A stretch of 64,000 nt of DNA from Patagioenas fasciata (GCF_037038585.1 NC_092525.1:25378867-25442866), one strand, 5' to 3'; shown: positions 26,040 to 39,212, counted from the first letter of the stretch. The notes: generated from the sequence alone by a model not told the origin. Translations and numbers: made by a program.

Positions 26040-29000
26040 CTTCCACATAATATTTTGCCTGACAAGTGGTGAAAACTGTCTTCTAATTATCAAGGAACTG
26101 AACAACAAGGACAAATAAATAATATTAAATGAGACTATTACATTTTCCTGAAAAACAAACAAGGAGAAGAAAACATACCTTTCTGGGGTCTGATTTCACT
26201 AAAACCCTGGCCCCAAAGAGTATGATCTTGCTTTCAGTAGGAATAGAACTAGATTTTATCCATTTATTTATTTATGTATTTACTTGGCATTATTATGCCT
26301 GCCCTCATATATAGGGTAGATAAAATGCTTGAGGTTTGTCACTGCGGCTAGATCACTGATTTTTTTTCATACTTCTTGAAAATTTCTTCAAGACATTGAT
26401 CAAAATCTATTTGATTTTATGTGTACTGCATCTGCAACGTTGTTTCCTTGAAAACACTTTTGCTTGTCTTTTTTCTAGATGGGTAATGCAGTGTCTTTCC
26501 TTTCAGGAAATGTAGTAAGAGGCATTAATAGTTTCCATATTGTACTTCTGGAAATCAAAGCACCAAACGTTAAATGCTCTTAAAACAACCAGAACTGCTA
26601 ATCCATATAGAATGTACTAATTAAATTTATTAAATACATAATAAAAAACTGTTAAATAGGTGCTACCATGAGAGAACATAAACTAAATTTTGGATGTGAA
26701 AAGAATATGATTTTTCAAGTTGTGTCACAGAAATAAGGTTGTCAGACTTGTCATTTCTGCTCCAGCAAGGGAGGACAACAAAATATCACTTGATCATTTT
26801 AAGCTGCCCCATCACACTTGGGAGGAAATATTTCCTTGTAGGAAGGATGATTTTAACTTCTGCTGCCTCTTTTAAGACTGATTTCCTTAGAATCTACCTG
26901 AAATTTGAATCCAGTGTCCTCTGAAATTCATGACAGAGATACCCATCTTAAGAAAGAAAGAAAAAGTATGAACAGGTAAGCATCAGATCACTGTTCCAAT
27001 GAAACCACTTTGTACAGGCTGATTTACTCTCTCACATAGAGAAGGTGGGGATCAGGCAGAATAGAAAGTTTGGGCTAATGATATGGATCTCATATCTGAA
27101 TTATTCATCTCTATTGGTAATTAATTAGTTCTTCATTTATAGTCTTCCAAGCTGAACCTAACTCTATGAGTGCTGAAATATATTTATTTCTGCTTAACCA
27201 TAGTATTGTTGTTATTTTTTTTCCCGGTGAGTTTAATCTCTTAAAATCTACACTATAGTCTCCTTTTAGGGTTTGAGCAAATTTAACAGTCCTCTTTTCT
27301 AGAGCAGATTGTGGAATAAAGCCCTGCTAAAAGCACATTAGGTATCTTGCATTATCATGATAAATCTTTGTGTCCTATCTATAAATCATATAGTCTGGGG
27401 AGTAGAATGAGCAGTCACAGTATCATGGATCATTTTCTCCAGTGTGCCTGATTGAGATTATTTGAGGATGTTACTAACTTGTATATACACACTTCTGTGT
27501 TTATGCGTGTACCTTCATGCCAACTAGCTTTATGAAATCAGGATCATCTAATACTCTATTAGCCTATAATGACAACCATTCATGGTTTGTTACCTTCTAC
27601 TCTGCCAGTTTTCAATCTTCAGTTATAAAGTTAATGAAATCTCTGACATTTAACTATCTTTTTATCCATACTCTTGATAAAGACCTGTATATACTTTAAT
27701 GATTTCCTCACACACTTCATGCAATTAAAGGCATAAGTAATTTGTCTTTCTTCTAATACCTTTTGAGGAAGCATGCATCTTAGGGCTATTTGTGTCAAAA
27801 TGTTATTTTGGCTGAATCATTGTCCTCTGTAATTCAGAAAGTTTCCCTATATGATATCCTTGGAGTATCTGAGACTAATTTAACTATTAAAAAAAAAAGT
27901 TTAAATTTGCCTAAGTTTTCTTTTGAATTATGATTTTAATTGAAACTGTTCATCTATATCAATAGAGTGGCACATTTCTTCAAGCCTAGAAGGAAAATTT
28001 TAGATATCTTTTGAGAGTAAATAATGGTAAATTTTAGATATCTCCATCTAGACTCTAGTATTAAACAGAAGCTGTGTAGGTATTTTGATGACTGTAACTT
28101 CAGATGTGAGTGACTTGGTTGTGCCAGAAGGCATATATTTTTTTGTGTCTGGCCCTGTGAGACTTCTTGACTGACAAATGACCTTGTTGTCTTTTTATAA
28201 TTTTCTCCATCAAGTATGATGAGTTTTTTTTTCATTGCATAACTTGTCGTATTGCTTCTCATCTTGGTTGTTGCTTGCCCACATCTTCTGTCACAGATGA
28301 GTGGCAATGCTGCAAAAAATTTTGGCATAGATAACCACGTGGTCATAATATGCACTAAGTTAGAATGAAGTTTAACTTGCTCTGGTACTGTTTGATTTTG
28401 ATGCCTAATATAATAGGTGCTGTTCTGAGCTGTAGGTCAGGACGTGGTAATAGGATATCTGTAATATCACTAGTTGTTTTTTCTTTCTTTTAGAGAGATG
28501 GCCGAAATAGTATGTAAGAGCCATTAAATCAGATTAATTTATTTCACAGTGTTGTTACTTATAATGGACCAGTGTGACTAGGCAGGAAGCCAAGTAGATC
28601 ACGTTCTTCTGCCTCCATTATAAGAGCATTCTTGTTCTATAGCTTAAGGCTAGTGGTTGATAATCACAGCTGTTTTAGCCTCAAGGTAATTCTTTTCTGA
28701 TGATTGTTGTGTGCTAAATATTGTTCTACTACAACAAATGGGAGCTATTAATAATAGAAGCTATTATTTTACAATTTCCATTATAATTTCTTTCAAATCA
28801 TATAAATCAAAATATTGCATATGCTTGCTTTTTTCTTGTTGATATTTTGGTTTGCGGGTTTTATTGTTGTTGGTTGGGGTTTGTGGTTTTGTTTTTTTTT
28901 AATTTCAAGTTCAAAGCTCATTAAACCTATGTTACTTCTATTAAAATTCATAGCAGGACTAATAGTCAATGGCTGTGATACTTAGTAGTGAGGACTGTCT

Positions 29001-29868
29001 GGTTTTTGTCATAAATCAATAGCCAACACTCATTCATTTCACAATTTCCATCAAAGAGCCCCTGCATGGTCATAATGTTTTCCGCTATGAATTTTAAGCA
29101 GTAAGTTGGAGACTTTACATTTGAAATTTGTTTCCAGTCCCTTGAGCCATTACGCTTCCTTATACAAAATAAATTTTAGTGTCATCATATGTCTTGTTAC
29201 CATTATTTGATATCTGTAATGAGACAAGCCTTCCTTAGATTGTTAGCTGACAAGTTTCTAAAGCCGACCAGTCATCTTCGATCCTTCAGATAGGAACAGG
29301 AAACGTTGAAGGGGCTTGCTTACTCTGATCTTGGCACATAATCACAGAAAAAAACCACTCTTTTTTTCCCCCTCCAATTCACATTCAGCTGATTCATGTA
29401 ACAAATTATACTAACATTTCTAAAATACCTTGAAGTTATAAAATGTTCTAGAAGTGTGTTCAAATAGTTGTCACACAATAGCCTTTTTGTTTCTATGATT
29501 TCAAATCCCATTGAAACACTTGCTTCTCACTTCACAGTTTTCTCAGTTTCAGCTGTGCCCAGAAGCCACGAATTTGGGGGCTCTGAATTTTTAGAAGTTT
29601 CAGAAATTTTCAGCAAAGGGTCATTTTGGGTTTCATGAAAATGGATAAAATGGTGGGTTTTCAATTGTTGTGTTTTAGACTAGACTGAAATCTGTGGTGT
29701 TACAGGAAGATTATTTCTATTAGCTCAGTAGTTCAATGCTATCTAAATTCCTTCTATAGGAGATGTTGCCACTTGCAACACAGACCTCCCCAGTTATTGC
29801 TAGGATCATAAATTTGATTTAGTACTCACTCCTTTTTGAAAATTTGTATATGAGGCTGATGTGTATGA

Positions 29869-30177
29869 AACTGGCTCAATGACCAGGCCCAACGAGTGGT
29901 GGTGAATGGAGTTAAATCCAGTTGGCTGATGGTCACAACTGGTGTTCCCCAGGGCTCAGTACTGGGGCCAGTTCTATTTAGTATCTTTATCAATGATTGG
30001 GATGAGGGGATCGAGTGCACCCTCAGTAAGTTTGCAGATGACACTGAGTTGGGTGTGAGTGTTGATCTGCTGGAGGGTAGGATGGCCATACTGAGATATC
30101 TGGACCGACTGGATTGATGGGCTGAGGCCAGTTGTACAAAGTTCAAAAATGCCAAGTACTACGTCCTGCGCTTAGAT
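29869..30177 (+). mobile_element. CR1 LINE fragment, reverse-transcriptase core
   Basis: This is an internal piece of a chicken-repeat-1 (CR1) retrotransposon ORF2. From 29,896 a 73-codon open frame carries the RT block with [11 protein letters not shown] at residues 18-28 and FADD at residues 46-49, the metal-binding catalytic motif of non-LTR reverse transcriptases. The frame ends at a TGA at 30,115-30,117, and CR1-like nucleotide similarity continues for about 60 bases to near the CCTGCGCTTAG sequence. A full CR1 is about 4.5 kb; here both the 5' part and the 3' end with its ATTCTATG tail are missing, so the copy is dead. The minus-strand open frame over the same bases is only its antisense shadow. 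CR1 is the dominant LINE of birds. Confidence 0.93.
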
Positions 30178-31500
30178 CAACAAGCTAACAGCATACATAT
30201 TAGTTGTTAACATGCTTTGCAGTGCTTCTGATAGTGAAAGATGTTACATGGCAACTCATTCACCCTCAGTTTATAGGAAAAAAGGTCTGTAGCACAACTT
30301 AGACGGTACTATGTACCAAGTTATGTTACTTGAAATAATGAAGTCATCCTATTGATGTAAATTATTCTTTGTTTACCAAGGCTCATCGACACTTCTCTGG
30401 ATTAAACACTTCTCTATTCATTTTGAAAAGCTATCACTCATCTAACATACAAAAGTATGCAGTTTCTCTAATTGCAACTTGAACTGGCTGACAGGTTGTT
30501 AAGCACTCTCCTGTTTAGATGCTGAAATCTTAGTCATGCCTTTGCCTTTCAGATATAGCACTTCACTAGACTAGTAAAGTTGCTACATTATGGCAACTCT
30601 TTTGTTGTCAGCTGCTTTTTTTTTCTATGAGTGACGTGTCTGTTTTTTTCAGAGTACCATTTCCATTCAACCGTCTTTGACATAAAATCGCATAGCTAAA
30701 TTATTGGGGAATGCAGTCCACTGTGTAAAATAAAGGATCACAAAATGATACCATGTTTTCCCTCTACTGTCTAGTTTGGGGTTCGAATTCTGCATTACAT
30801 AATATGGCAAATTACAGAAGGTGTAACTAAATATTGCATGATGCTATGGGGAAAAAAATAAAATCCTTGTAGACTACAGCACTTTTCAAGAAAGTATAGT
30901 CAAATATTATTTGCATCTCAGGAGATGTAAGCTGGGACAGAGTTGACCTACTTCAGCCAGGGAGAATAATACTGCTTCACTTCTATAGTTTCTAAGTATA
31001 TATGATATTTGAATTCATGACATTGAAATATAACTAATGGTGTGACTTTTTTTTACAGATTTTGCATTAACTAAATCAAATGTACATTAGAAAAAAATTG
31101 CAAAAAATTGCTTTATTGAACACATTATTACAAAATGCAGTAATCTTGTGAATTTTCTGCGGAAGTTGTTCTCTGGAACATAAACAGCAAAATTATCTGC
31201 ACTGCTATAAACAATTAACATTATGCCTTCATGATGTGCTAAATAGATCACAAAGCTTTTAGCTGCTGAGAATCTTTTTATAGAAATGAATTGGTTTGAC
31301 AGAAAGTTTTGAGGTTTTTTCAAAGGTAAGAGAAATAGAATTCACACAAAAAGGTTTGATTTCTCAAGTGCTGCTTTTGCAACTATCTGGTATAATAGGA
31401 AATGGGGAGGAGGGCCTGCTTTTAATGACCTGGGAAATTAGGCACTGTTTAGCATTCAAAAAGTATCTCTAATGTAAAAAGTAGCTGCTACAACTTATAC

Positions 31501-31519
31501 TTTTTTTTTTTTTTTTTTT
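31501..31519. repeat. Poly-T run (19 T)
   Basis: A homopolymer, among the longest in the window. No retroelement body is attached. Confidence 0.9.
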
Positions 31520-32957
31520 ACCAAGCCTAAAAGTTTTCATTTCCTTGTTTGATGACATTGAAGTATGGCTTCTCTGCTGTCTTGGTGCAGCAAAAACAGC
31601 TCAGCTGGGAAAAAAAAAAAAGGTGGAGTCTCCTTTGGCCTGTGCCTCAAACGTTTTCCAGTATGAGATCAAGTTCTGAAGTTCTGGTCAGGTTCATCAC
31701 CTTCAGTGTCTTTGTTCCTCCTTAAAATTCTTTGATTTTGTGGGGACTTGTAAAACAATAAGCAGACATGACTCGTGAGCACAACCTGCTTGAGACCAAA
31801 TTGATCTTTAGGGCATGGATGAGGTCTTTGCTAAATGAGGAGTACTGCAAGTAAAACGGGGACCTTTGTTATTCAACTTTGAATTTAAAACTTGCAAAAA
31901 ACAGACTCATTATAATGGCACATAGGTCTAGATGATTTTGTTAAAAGTCATAAATTGGGTAAAAAAAGTCCTATAACTCTTCAACAAAGTGGTAGAAAAT
32001 GCAGGGTTTTGATTTGTAACTATGCATTTGTGGGAGACAAGCAGTGTAAAAGATAGACGTTCCAATGGAATCTGCTTCTAATAGTCAGCAATTATGCAGC
32101 AAAATGCTGCATCATTCAGATATAACCTTTCCACATCCTGTCTGGACATACCCTCTAATCTTAAAAACACGTTAGTCACTATATGTGGTAGGTCAGAGGA
32201 TAATGTTAAACTCTAAATCAGTTTCTTCTCTAATCTTTCTATACCTTTAATGTCTTCTTTCAGACAGAAATGCAATGGCTGAAAGGATTTTGTCAGAGTT
32301 TCAGTGTCAGAATTTGCAGGAATAGAATGGACAGTATCTTTTTCACACTTTTTGCTTATAATCATTAAAGAAGAAATGTCTGTAACCATTATTTTTCCAA
32401 TCCAAATAGAGTATTATACCCAATGAGAAAGCGCAAGAGGTATGTTGTGACCTCATTAGAAATACTTGCTATCACTACCATGAATTGCACGTTTCTTACC
32501 ACCACCTTCCTAATAATAGTGTTTCATTAGCAGCTTTCATCTGTGGCTCTTTAAGAGGTTTAATTATTTAGTAATAGTGGTACATGAAATTAATTAGTTA
32601 AGCCTCATTATATACCTTTGTGAAAGAACCAAAACATTTTTAATCTTAGGTAAGGAGAAAAAGTGTCACAGAGACTTTAACACTTCTCTCATGAAGCATG
32701 TCTGATAAATCCAAATATGGGCACTTCAGATGACTGACTTGATTTTCATGAATGTTGCATATGTGAAATCTAAATTGATTGTCTGATTTACAGAAAGAAG
32801 ACTGTTCTAAATTATTTGCCCACAGCTGCTCTATGACCTAGATCATTTACTTCTCAGTCCCTTGCTTTAATGATACAGCATGCCTCACTCTAATGTGAAA
32901 AATCTGTTTTCCATTATGGTTAAGACCTTTCTGCCATATTGTTTGTGATACTACCAG

Positions 32958-32973
32958 AAAAAAAAAAAAAAAA
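32958..32973. repeat. Poly-A run (16 A)
   Basis: A homopolymer with no recognisable element upstream. Confidence 0.9.
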
Positions 32974-35900
32974 TCAGTAGTAATTCATATTGAAAGAAGA
33001 GAATCCAGCAGTGTTTGGATGGAAAATCCAATCTACCATGCTTCACTGGTGAAAATGAATCAAAATAGGGAATAACTATATTGAAAATTTAAAAAATAGG
33101 AAGTATGGCTTTTCAATATCAGAATATATTGCTGAAAAATAATGGGCCAGATGGGAGGAAAAGAACCAGATTTTTGCCAGTCTCAGTTAAAACATAGGTG
33201 AATTTGGCTGAAGTTGATCTAGAAAAATGTGCTTTAGAATAAAATCACTGCTACTGAAGCTAATGAAAATAATCCTCTTTTTTTCATCACAGCTAATGAA
33301 AAAAACCTCTCAAATCAATGTGTCCTCTATTTTATCTGCAGTTTTTGTACAGTGTAAGAAGGCTATGAGAATAAAAACAGAACTGTGGTCATCAAGAGGT
33401 CTGATAGTTCAAATCAGAGGAAAGCTGAATCACATTAATAGCAAACAGTGCAGTGAAATGCTCTTTCAGTTGTTTGGTATATTTTTACTCATTGGACTTG
33501 CAAACTCTGTGACTGGGTGCAGTAAATTAAAAATAGGAGTCATGACTTCTGCAGTTAGCATTGGACTCTCAAAGAAATTGGGGCTGGGTTATTTTGGGGA
33601 AGGAATGGTGGGAGACCTTTAAGGATTTTTTTTTTTTTTCTTCTGTAAAAGAAAGGGTTGATGAATGGTTGTATCTATAATATCTTGAATATATAGCAGA
33701 TGACAGAGAGAAGTGTGGTTTATATCAGCAGTAGTATAAACCCAGGGCACCTCTACCCTGTTAATTACTTTGCCTGGCTTACAAGAGAAGCTCTTTTACT
33801 GCATCTTGTGAGAGGCTTTTCAATAATATATAACAAATTAACTAGAAGAAGGTTAACAAAACAGTATGTATCAGCACATAAACCTTTTCCATTAAGCACT
33901 AAGTGCATGAATTGCCCTCATTTCTTTTCTTTTAGAGATAAGAATAGATTCATTAAAGAATTCTAAATATTTTATCACCTTTAATGTACTCGTATAGACA
34001 AGACTTAGCAATACAGTCTCAGACATAATTTGTAAATGAGCTCTTCATAAAATCTCTCATTAATCTGTCTATAAAAAGATGGATGACTGTCTGCTCAACA
34101 AGTATTGTGAAACCTGGAATATGTTGGTTTATATGTAATAAAATAAGGTAGCCAAAACCATTTAGATAAAAACAGTGACACAGAATTATAATTCCTATAG
34201 CCAGCTGAAAACCTGCCTTGTTTTCTGTGGAGAAATAAGATTCTTGTTTTTCAAGGTGATGAGTACCTCATTATTAAAATGAATGGCCATAGAGTGCACT
34301 CCTTGCCCTTTGGAAATAGAGGGAAATTCTCCTCCTGTTAGCGACATACTGCCATTCTGAATTTACTTCCAACTCCAAAGATGTAACAGATGAGCCATTG
34401 TCTTTGGAATGACTAATAACTATTTAGATTACAGGTGCTACATTGATAACTGAAAATTACTTTCTCTTTGAAAGACTTTGTCACATTGTGGTATCTTGTG
34501 GAACAAATCACTCCTACAAAAAAATAGAGCATTGTTATTGTGCTTTCTAACAGAACTTGTGACTGAGATGGCTGGAAGGGCTAAACATCTTCAAAAGCAG
34601 CAGTTCAGCTAGGAAGGCTAGCAGCAGAGATTGCCTCATATGAGTAGTACTTCATACCCCTTCCCAAATGTCTCGGGGACTCATGAGACATGAATCTCAC
34701 TTGGTTCTGAATGTTATTATTTTTTTCAGGAATGTTTGGAGGGTAAAATAGGGGTTAAAGCAGTTGTTAGGCCTAAATTTTGGAACATTTCAAGTATCTG
34801 CCCTTCAAAACAAAGTAGTTAAATTAAGTTCCAATTATCCTTCATTTCTAATTCCTCCTCAATAAGCAGGACTGCATTTTTCCCAACCAGCAGCACATCT
34901 GCACATCTTCTGCCTGCTCGTCTTCACATGATACCCAATTAACAAAATGCTAAATTTTCACACCTACAATACCTATATCCTTCAGGGCACTGCAATGTTA
35001 AAGTTCAGTCTGTGCTTCTATGGGGTGAAGCTACCACATCAGTAGGAATCTGATAAATAACTGACTAAGATCACAGACTGACTTATTAGTCCACTATAGA
35101 ACTGGAAAAAGGAAAAATGACAGAGGACAAGGTAAACACCGTATGTTTGTTATACAAGTGGACTGAAGAATTAAGTACACCTTTTCTGAGAAGCATTAAA
35201 CCCAGCTCCACTCTGACTCCCAGGTAGCTGAAATGGAAACACAACTGGAGCCCTTCTCTCCTTCCTTACTCTCTTATCCAACAGGGGAGGAATGCAATTC
35301 AGCACTTGGCTGTACTAAGTCATAAACTAGATAACTGCACAATCTGATGGTCCTCTGGTACTTGCTAGACATTAAAAAATAAGAATATTACATCTTACTT
35401 TGAATTGTGTGCCCTGTACACTGTCAACTGAAAATAAAACCAAGGTCAACAGCTGCCAAGAAGCTGTAGGAGCAATCCACTGTCAACTACCTGTTAGTAC
35501 TAAAGAACAAAGCAACCTCTATCTAAACCATGCTTTTTGGAAGCATGTAAAGCCATAGTATCTCATAAGTATGTGTGCTCAGACAGTCAGCTCTGATACG
35601 GTTAATTACATCTTCTATCCAGTAAATGGACAGAAGTGGCTGTTCCAGCGGTGCATTTGAGACTGTATCTCACTGTCTCAAATACAGTGGTGTGGTGAAG
35701 TGGATTGTTACATTTGTGAGACAGTGAAGGCTCTTTTCATCATAAATTATGAGTAAGCCAAGCATGAAGTTATGTGCTGGGGCATGTCTGCTCCTTAATA
35801 CCCTTTTTCCATAGATTTGTATTGATAAATTTATAGAACTGAACTTGAGAGTATATTTGTACTGATTGAAGGAAAACAGAAAAAAAAGGAAAAACAAACT

Positions 35901-38642
35901 TCTTCTGTGTTTTCAAACTTTACATCATTTTTTTTTTTAAATAAAACTTTTAATCTTAGAGAGTTAATTATGATATTTTTATAATGGAGGAAGTAGTCTG
36001 AAAAGCTTACTTTTTTTTTTTTCCAAAAAAATGAAGCCTTAGCTTGTGCTGATAGTTTTAGTGGTGGTTTTTTAGTTTTCTTCAATTTTGCAATTTACCA
36101 AATGAAAGGCAAACTGAACTGCTTTGGTTTGTTTATTTGTTTACTGCAACAAAAATAGAAAATAAAAATAATTCCATTAAAAACATTCCCTTGCATCTGG
36201 AGATAGGACAAGAGAGCAGCACAGATTTCCCTTTTTAGGATTACTCTTCTAAATATTTACCTATTTTGTGTAGAAATTAGTAACTCCCAAGAGAAATAAC
36301 AATGTATACACCATGACATTGGAAGAGCTGAATTAAATCTCCAGTTCAAGGACAGAGTAGATTTGGAGGGGAAAAGGCAGCATGAGATCTGAGGTGGGTG
36401 GCTTTAATGCTTAAGACTTGTGATTGGCAGCTGTGGTGATCACTTTTCCACAGACTCAGCAAATGTGAATCAGACATCCAGTGGTGGGTATCAGTAAAGT
36501 AGATGGAAGTCTATTTTATAGTCCTGTAGCAGACCATAGAACACATTCTGTTTTAAAGGATTTCTTGAGAATGGTGTCCAAACTGCACCCTCTTTCTCTT
36601 GGTTGTATTCCTTACAGTCACAGGTAGAAGTTATTGTAGAAGAAGATACAGCTACAAGTTATGATGGTCAGATGCATGACTGAAGCAACTTCTAGGGAAT
36701 GTTCCCACCATCGGTTCTCACAGCATCTGTCTTTTGCCTTGTTTGCAACAAAAAAGAAGCTCTACTGCACTGGGGAACCAAACCCAGTAACTTCTTGAAG
36801 TTACCCTCAAAGATGATCAGTGCACGTGAGAAGGATGTAATGTATCAGTGAAGAGACCGTCAGAGATCCCCACTTACATCCACAGCCTCCTGTAACAGAA
36901 TCAGAAGCCCTAATAGGAGCTGTTCTATCAGACCTCAATCTCCCCACCTTGAGACCTCTCAATGTCTCACTCACAAAACTCAAACCTTCCTGATTCTGCT
37001 TCATGGCGTTGCTCTGCTGTTGCAGCAAAACTTGGCAAAAAAAGATTTCCTCAAGAATGAGAACAAGGTATTTTTCCCCTCTCATTCTTGATGAAGCAAT
37101 AATGAAATACTATACCTTGAACTCATTCTCTTACTGGTGAGTCTTGAAAGGATAATTTCACTTTCCTGATCCCAGCACCTTACAGTGCTAATTTCATTTA
37201 GGGGTGAATGGTTTGTACGGAGATTCTTCATTTTCTCTCTTTAGAAAAAAAATCTACACATAGATGAAAACTCAGTTTCTAAGGATTTTTCAAGGGCAAG
37301 ATGCCCATTGAACACAATAGTCATCAGAGTGTCTCATTAGATGGCTCAGTGCAACGTGGAACAGTCTTTAACCTTCTGCTGCATAAAGTAAGTGATTAAC
37401 TAGTAGCAGGTTTTCAAACATTTGACTTAATCATGTCTCATAATGAGTGCTTAGTGATGGAAGAGGGAAGGGGAAAGATATTAATGTTCTTTCCATTTCC
37501 TCTTTGAAATACTTTTGACTGACCTTTCCTAAACAACCCTCAGATTAAGTTCCTAATAACTTCTAATTAATATTTTCCGTGTGACGCTCTACACATGAAA
37601 TCCAATGTCTGTCTTCTTTCTAATACCCAACAATTATTGTATTAAGTCATGGCTGCTTTATGAACTTGGCTTCAACAGTGTATGTGAGGTCTTCTAAAAT
37701 TCATTTTTGTAGGAGTTGCAATATGAGTGCAAAATACTATTGTAGAAAAAAAAATGAAGATATAATAGTACTCTTTGCTATGACAGAGAGATTATTTTTA
37801 ACAGATTTTTGCTGAAGAATATTAAAGGTTATCATTAGAGTCACACTGCAAAATCTGTATAGATAGATCTCATGCTCTTTCATCATCATTGCATGTTAAG
37901 TTTAAAAAAAAAATAGGTTAATGTTGGCAAAGCATTTATAGTTAATCAGTAGCAACACTGGTTATTGCACAGCCATAATTATAACTTCATGTGGAACTGA
38001 CATCTAAAAGTAGGTAACTCTGTAACAGCAAATTTTGTTTTCAAGATTTAAGCAAGAGACAAAGTTATATCTGGATACAAAATAGGCCTTTTCCTCCCAC
38101 ATTACTCTATGTGAGTGAGAGAGTTCCTGTTATTAACAGGAAACTCTATTATTTCATCTGCTCTGAGTTTTAGCTGTTTCCGATGCATCTTTTATTCTAA
38201 AATACATTATATATGTAGGTAGCTGAGGAACTGAGATATAATGATCTGTCATTTTCCTGGAATACACTGAGCAGTGGCATGAAAAAGCCCTCTATGGCTG
38301 GACCGAGGTGTTTGACCAAAAAAAAAACCAAAATCCAAACCCAAACAAAACCACAACACACACAAAACCCAAGACTTAATTAATTTGAAAGTGTGAGCTG
38401 GAACAAATTGACAGTCACAACATTTGAAGGGAGAAAGACTTAGAAGAATAACTTTTAGCACAATGAGAACTTTTAAAGAAATCTCTTCCTACAGTTCAGG
38501 CATTAAGAGTTCATTGTATGTGACTCAAGAAGCTAGCAAGTTGGATTGTTTTGTGATATTTTATAATAAATAGCGTTACTAAATGGTACTAATTTAATTC
38601 ACAGTTATAGCAAAGCAACTGTTTTGTTTTGTTTTTGCAGTA

Positions 38643-38647
38643 TATTG
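38643..38647. repeat. Target-site duplication TATTG, left copy
   Basis: It is identical to the five bases right after the LTR (38,920-38,924). This fixes both edges of the insertion. Confidence 0.8.
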
Positions 38648-38775
38648 TGTTGGTAGTTAGGGTCTTGCGTTTGGAAGATCTCGCGCTGTACGTGAAGATA
38701 GTGGCCCCTCCCCTGATAGGTGTAGTGTTTCATGTGTTACCTGAGCAGACGGATGTGACGTTGTAAAACTCAAGG

Positions 38776-38783
38776 TATATATT
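38776..38783 (+). promoter_or_regulatory. LTR TATA box
   Basis: TATATATT lies about 30 bases before the inferred cap site at 38,806, the normal spacing for an RNA polymerase II promoter. It could still drive transcription into the downstream + strand; no expression evidence is available from sequence. Confidence 0.65.
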
Positions 38784-38798
38784 GCTTTGTTACCTACC

Positions 38799-38804
38799 AA
38801 TAAA
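38799..38804 (+). terminator. LTR poly-A signal AATAAA
   Basis: It sits directly before the inferred R region, as in alpharetroviral LTRs, where the signal precedes the cap site and works in the 3' LTR. Confidence 0.7.
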
Positions 38805-38919
38805 CGCCATTTGCCGTCCACCACATTGGTGTCTGCAAGCTGATGGACCGAGCAACCTGAGGGTGGTTGCCATGCCGTTCCTGAACCAGGACACTTATGT
38901 TGCAGCGTGAACTGCAGCA

Positions 38920-38924
38920 TATTG
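38920..38924. repeat. Target-site duplication TATTG, right copy
   Basis: Matches the left copy exactly; the sixth base differs in either direction. Confidence 0.8.
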
Positions 38925-39188
38925 AGAATACATTAATTCATCAACAGAATAAAAATTCTATATGAAGCTACCAAGCAACCTACTACCTACATGTTTCTAC
39001 ATGTGCTGCTTTGAGAGTTCAGAAATCCACAGTGCTTGTGCCAGAAGAAACATTTATAGCTTATTGGAGTAGGAGTGCCAAACTACTCAAATTATTCCTT
39101 TTCTATTACAAAATAATTACTAATTTAATAGTAATTTTAAGCACATATTTCAGGAGTATCACTATTCATACCATTCTAGCAGGTGCTT

Positions 39189-39212
39189 GTATTTTTACAT
39201 GTATTTTTACAT
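39189..39212. repeat. Perfect 12-bp tandem duplication
   Basis: GTATTTTTACAT occurs twice with no gap, followed by GCATG. It looks like a recent local slip or duplication. Confidence 0.85.

Larger units (their letters stand above)
20577..29868. other. Gene-poor AT-rich DNA, no recognised gene
   Basis: There is no gene or named transposon. The stretch contains A/C-rich simple sequence at 21.28-21.36 kb, poly-T at 23.26 kb, an A-rich patch near 24.48 kb, two perfect 11-bp hairpins (25.08 and 26.01 kb), and a 15-bp direct repeat near 28.0 kb. The longest open frame (27,954-28,355 on the minus strand, about 133 codons) has no recognisable motif and lies in ordinary AT-rich sequence. Confidence 0.6.
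30178..38642. other. Gene-poor AT-rich DNA, no recognised gene
   Basis: No gene is supported. The longest open frame is 33,227-33,622 (+, about 131 codons), with a hydrophobic stretch near its C-terminal third but no recognisable domain, and no neighbouring exon structure. The stretch holds poly-T at 31.50 kb, poly-A at 32.96 kb and an A/C-rich tract at about 38.31-38.37 kb. It has no recognisable transposon. Confidence 0.6.
38648..38919 (+). mobile_element. Solo LTR, alpharetrovirus-like (class II ERV)
   Basis: This 272-bp element begins TG, ends CA, has short imperfect inverted ends (TGTTGGTAG against TGCTGCAGT) and is bracketed by an exact TATTG duplication. Inside, a TATA box is followed about 30 bases later by a GCCATTTG cap-site block, with AATAAA just before it, the compact arrangement known from avian leukosis/sarcoma-type LTRs. 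The following CACCACATTGGTGT block also resembles the R/U5 of that group. I infer U3 at about 38,648-38,805, R from 38,806 to about 38,825, and U5 to the end. No primer-binding site, gag, pol or env follows, so the provirus has been reduced to one LTR by recombination between its two LTRs. Alpharetroviruses usually duplicate 6 bp, and here 5 match. The minus-strand open frame across it is not a gene. Confidence 0.85.

Noticed and set aside
27954-28355. 133-codon open frame (-)
   Set aside because: No motif or known similarity; it overlaps the local direct repeat and has the codon use of random AT-rich DNA.
29826-30155. 109-codon open frame (-)
   Set aside because: Antisense shadow of the CR1 reverse-transcriptase segment, whose sense frame carries the catalytic motif.
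30928-30965. AGCTGGGACAGAGTTGACC resembles the 5' end of the ERVL-like LTR found at 62 kb
   Set aside because: Only about 25 bases resemble it, with no continuing LTR sequence and no duplication edges; chance cannot be excluded.
31501-31519. Poly-T as the tail of a minus-strand retropseudogene
   Set aside because: No gene-like sequence precedes it on the minus strand and no flanking duplication was found.
33227-33622. 131-codon open frame (+), the second longest in the window
   Set aside because: No recognisable domain, no splice context, no nearby promoter, and the composition fits AT-rich noise; a frame of this length is expected by chance in 64 kb.
38657-38920. 87-codon open frame (-)
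   Set aside because: It is antisense to the solo LTR, whose + strand signals explain the sequence.
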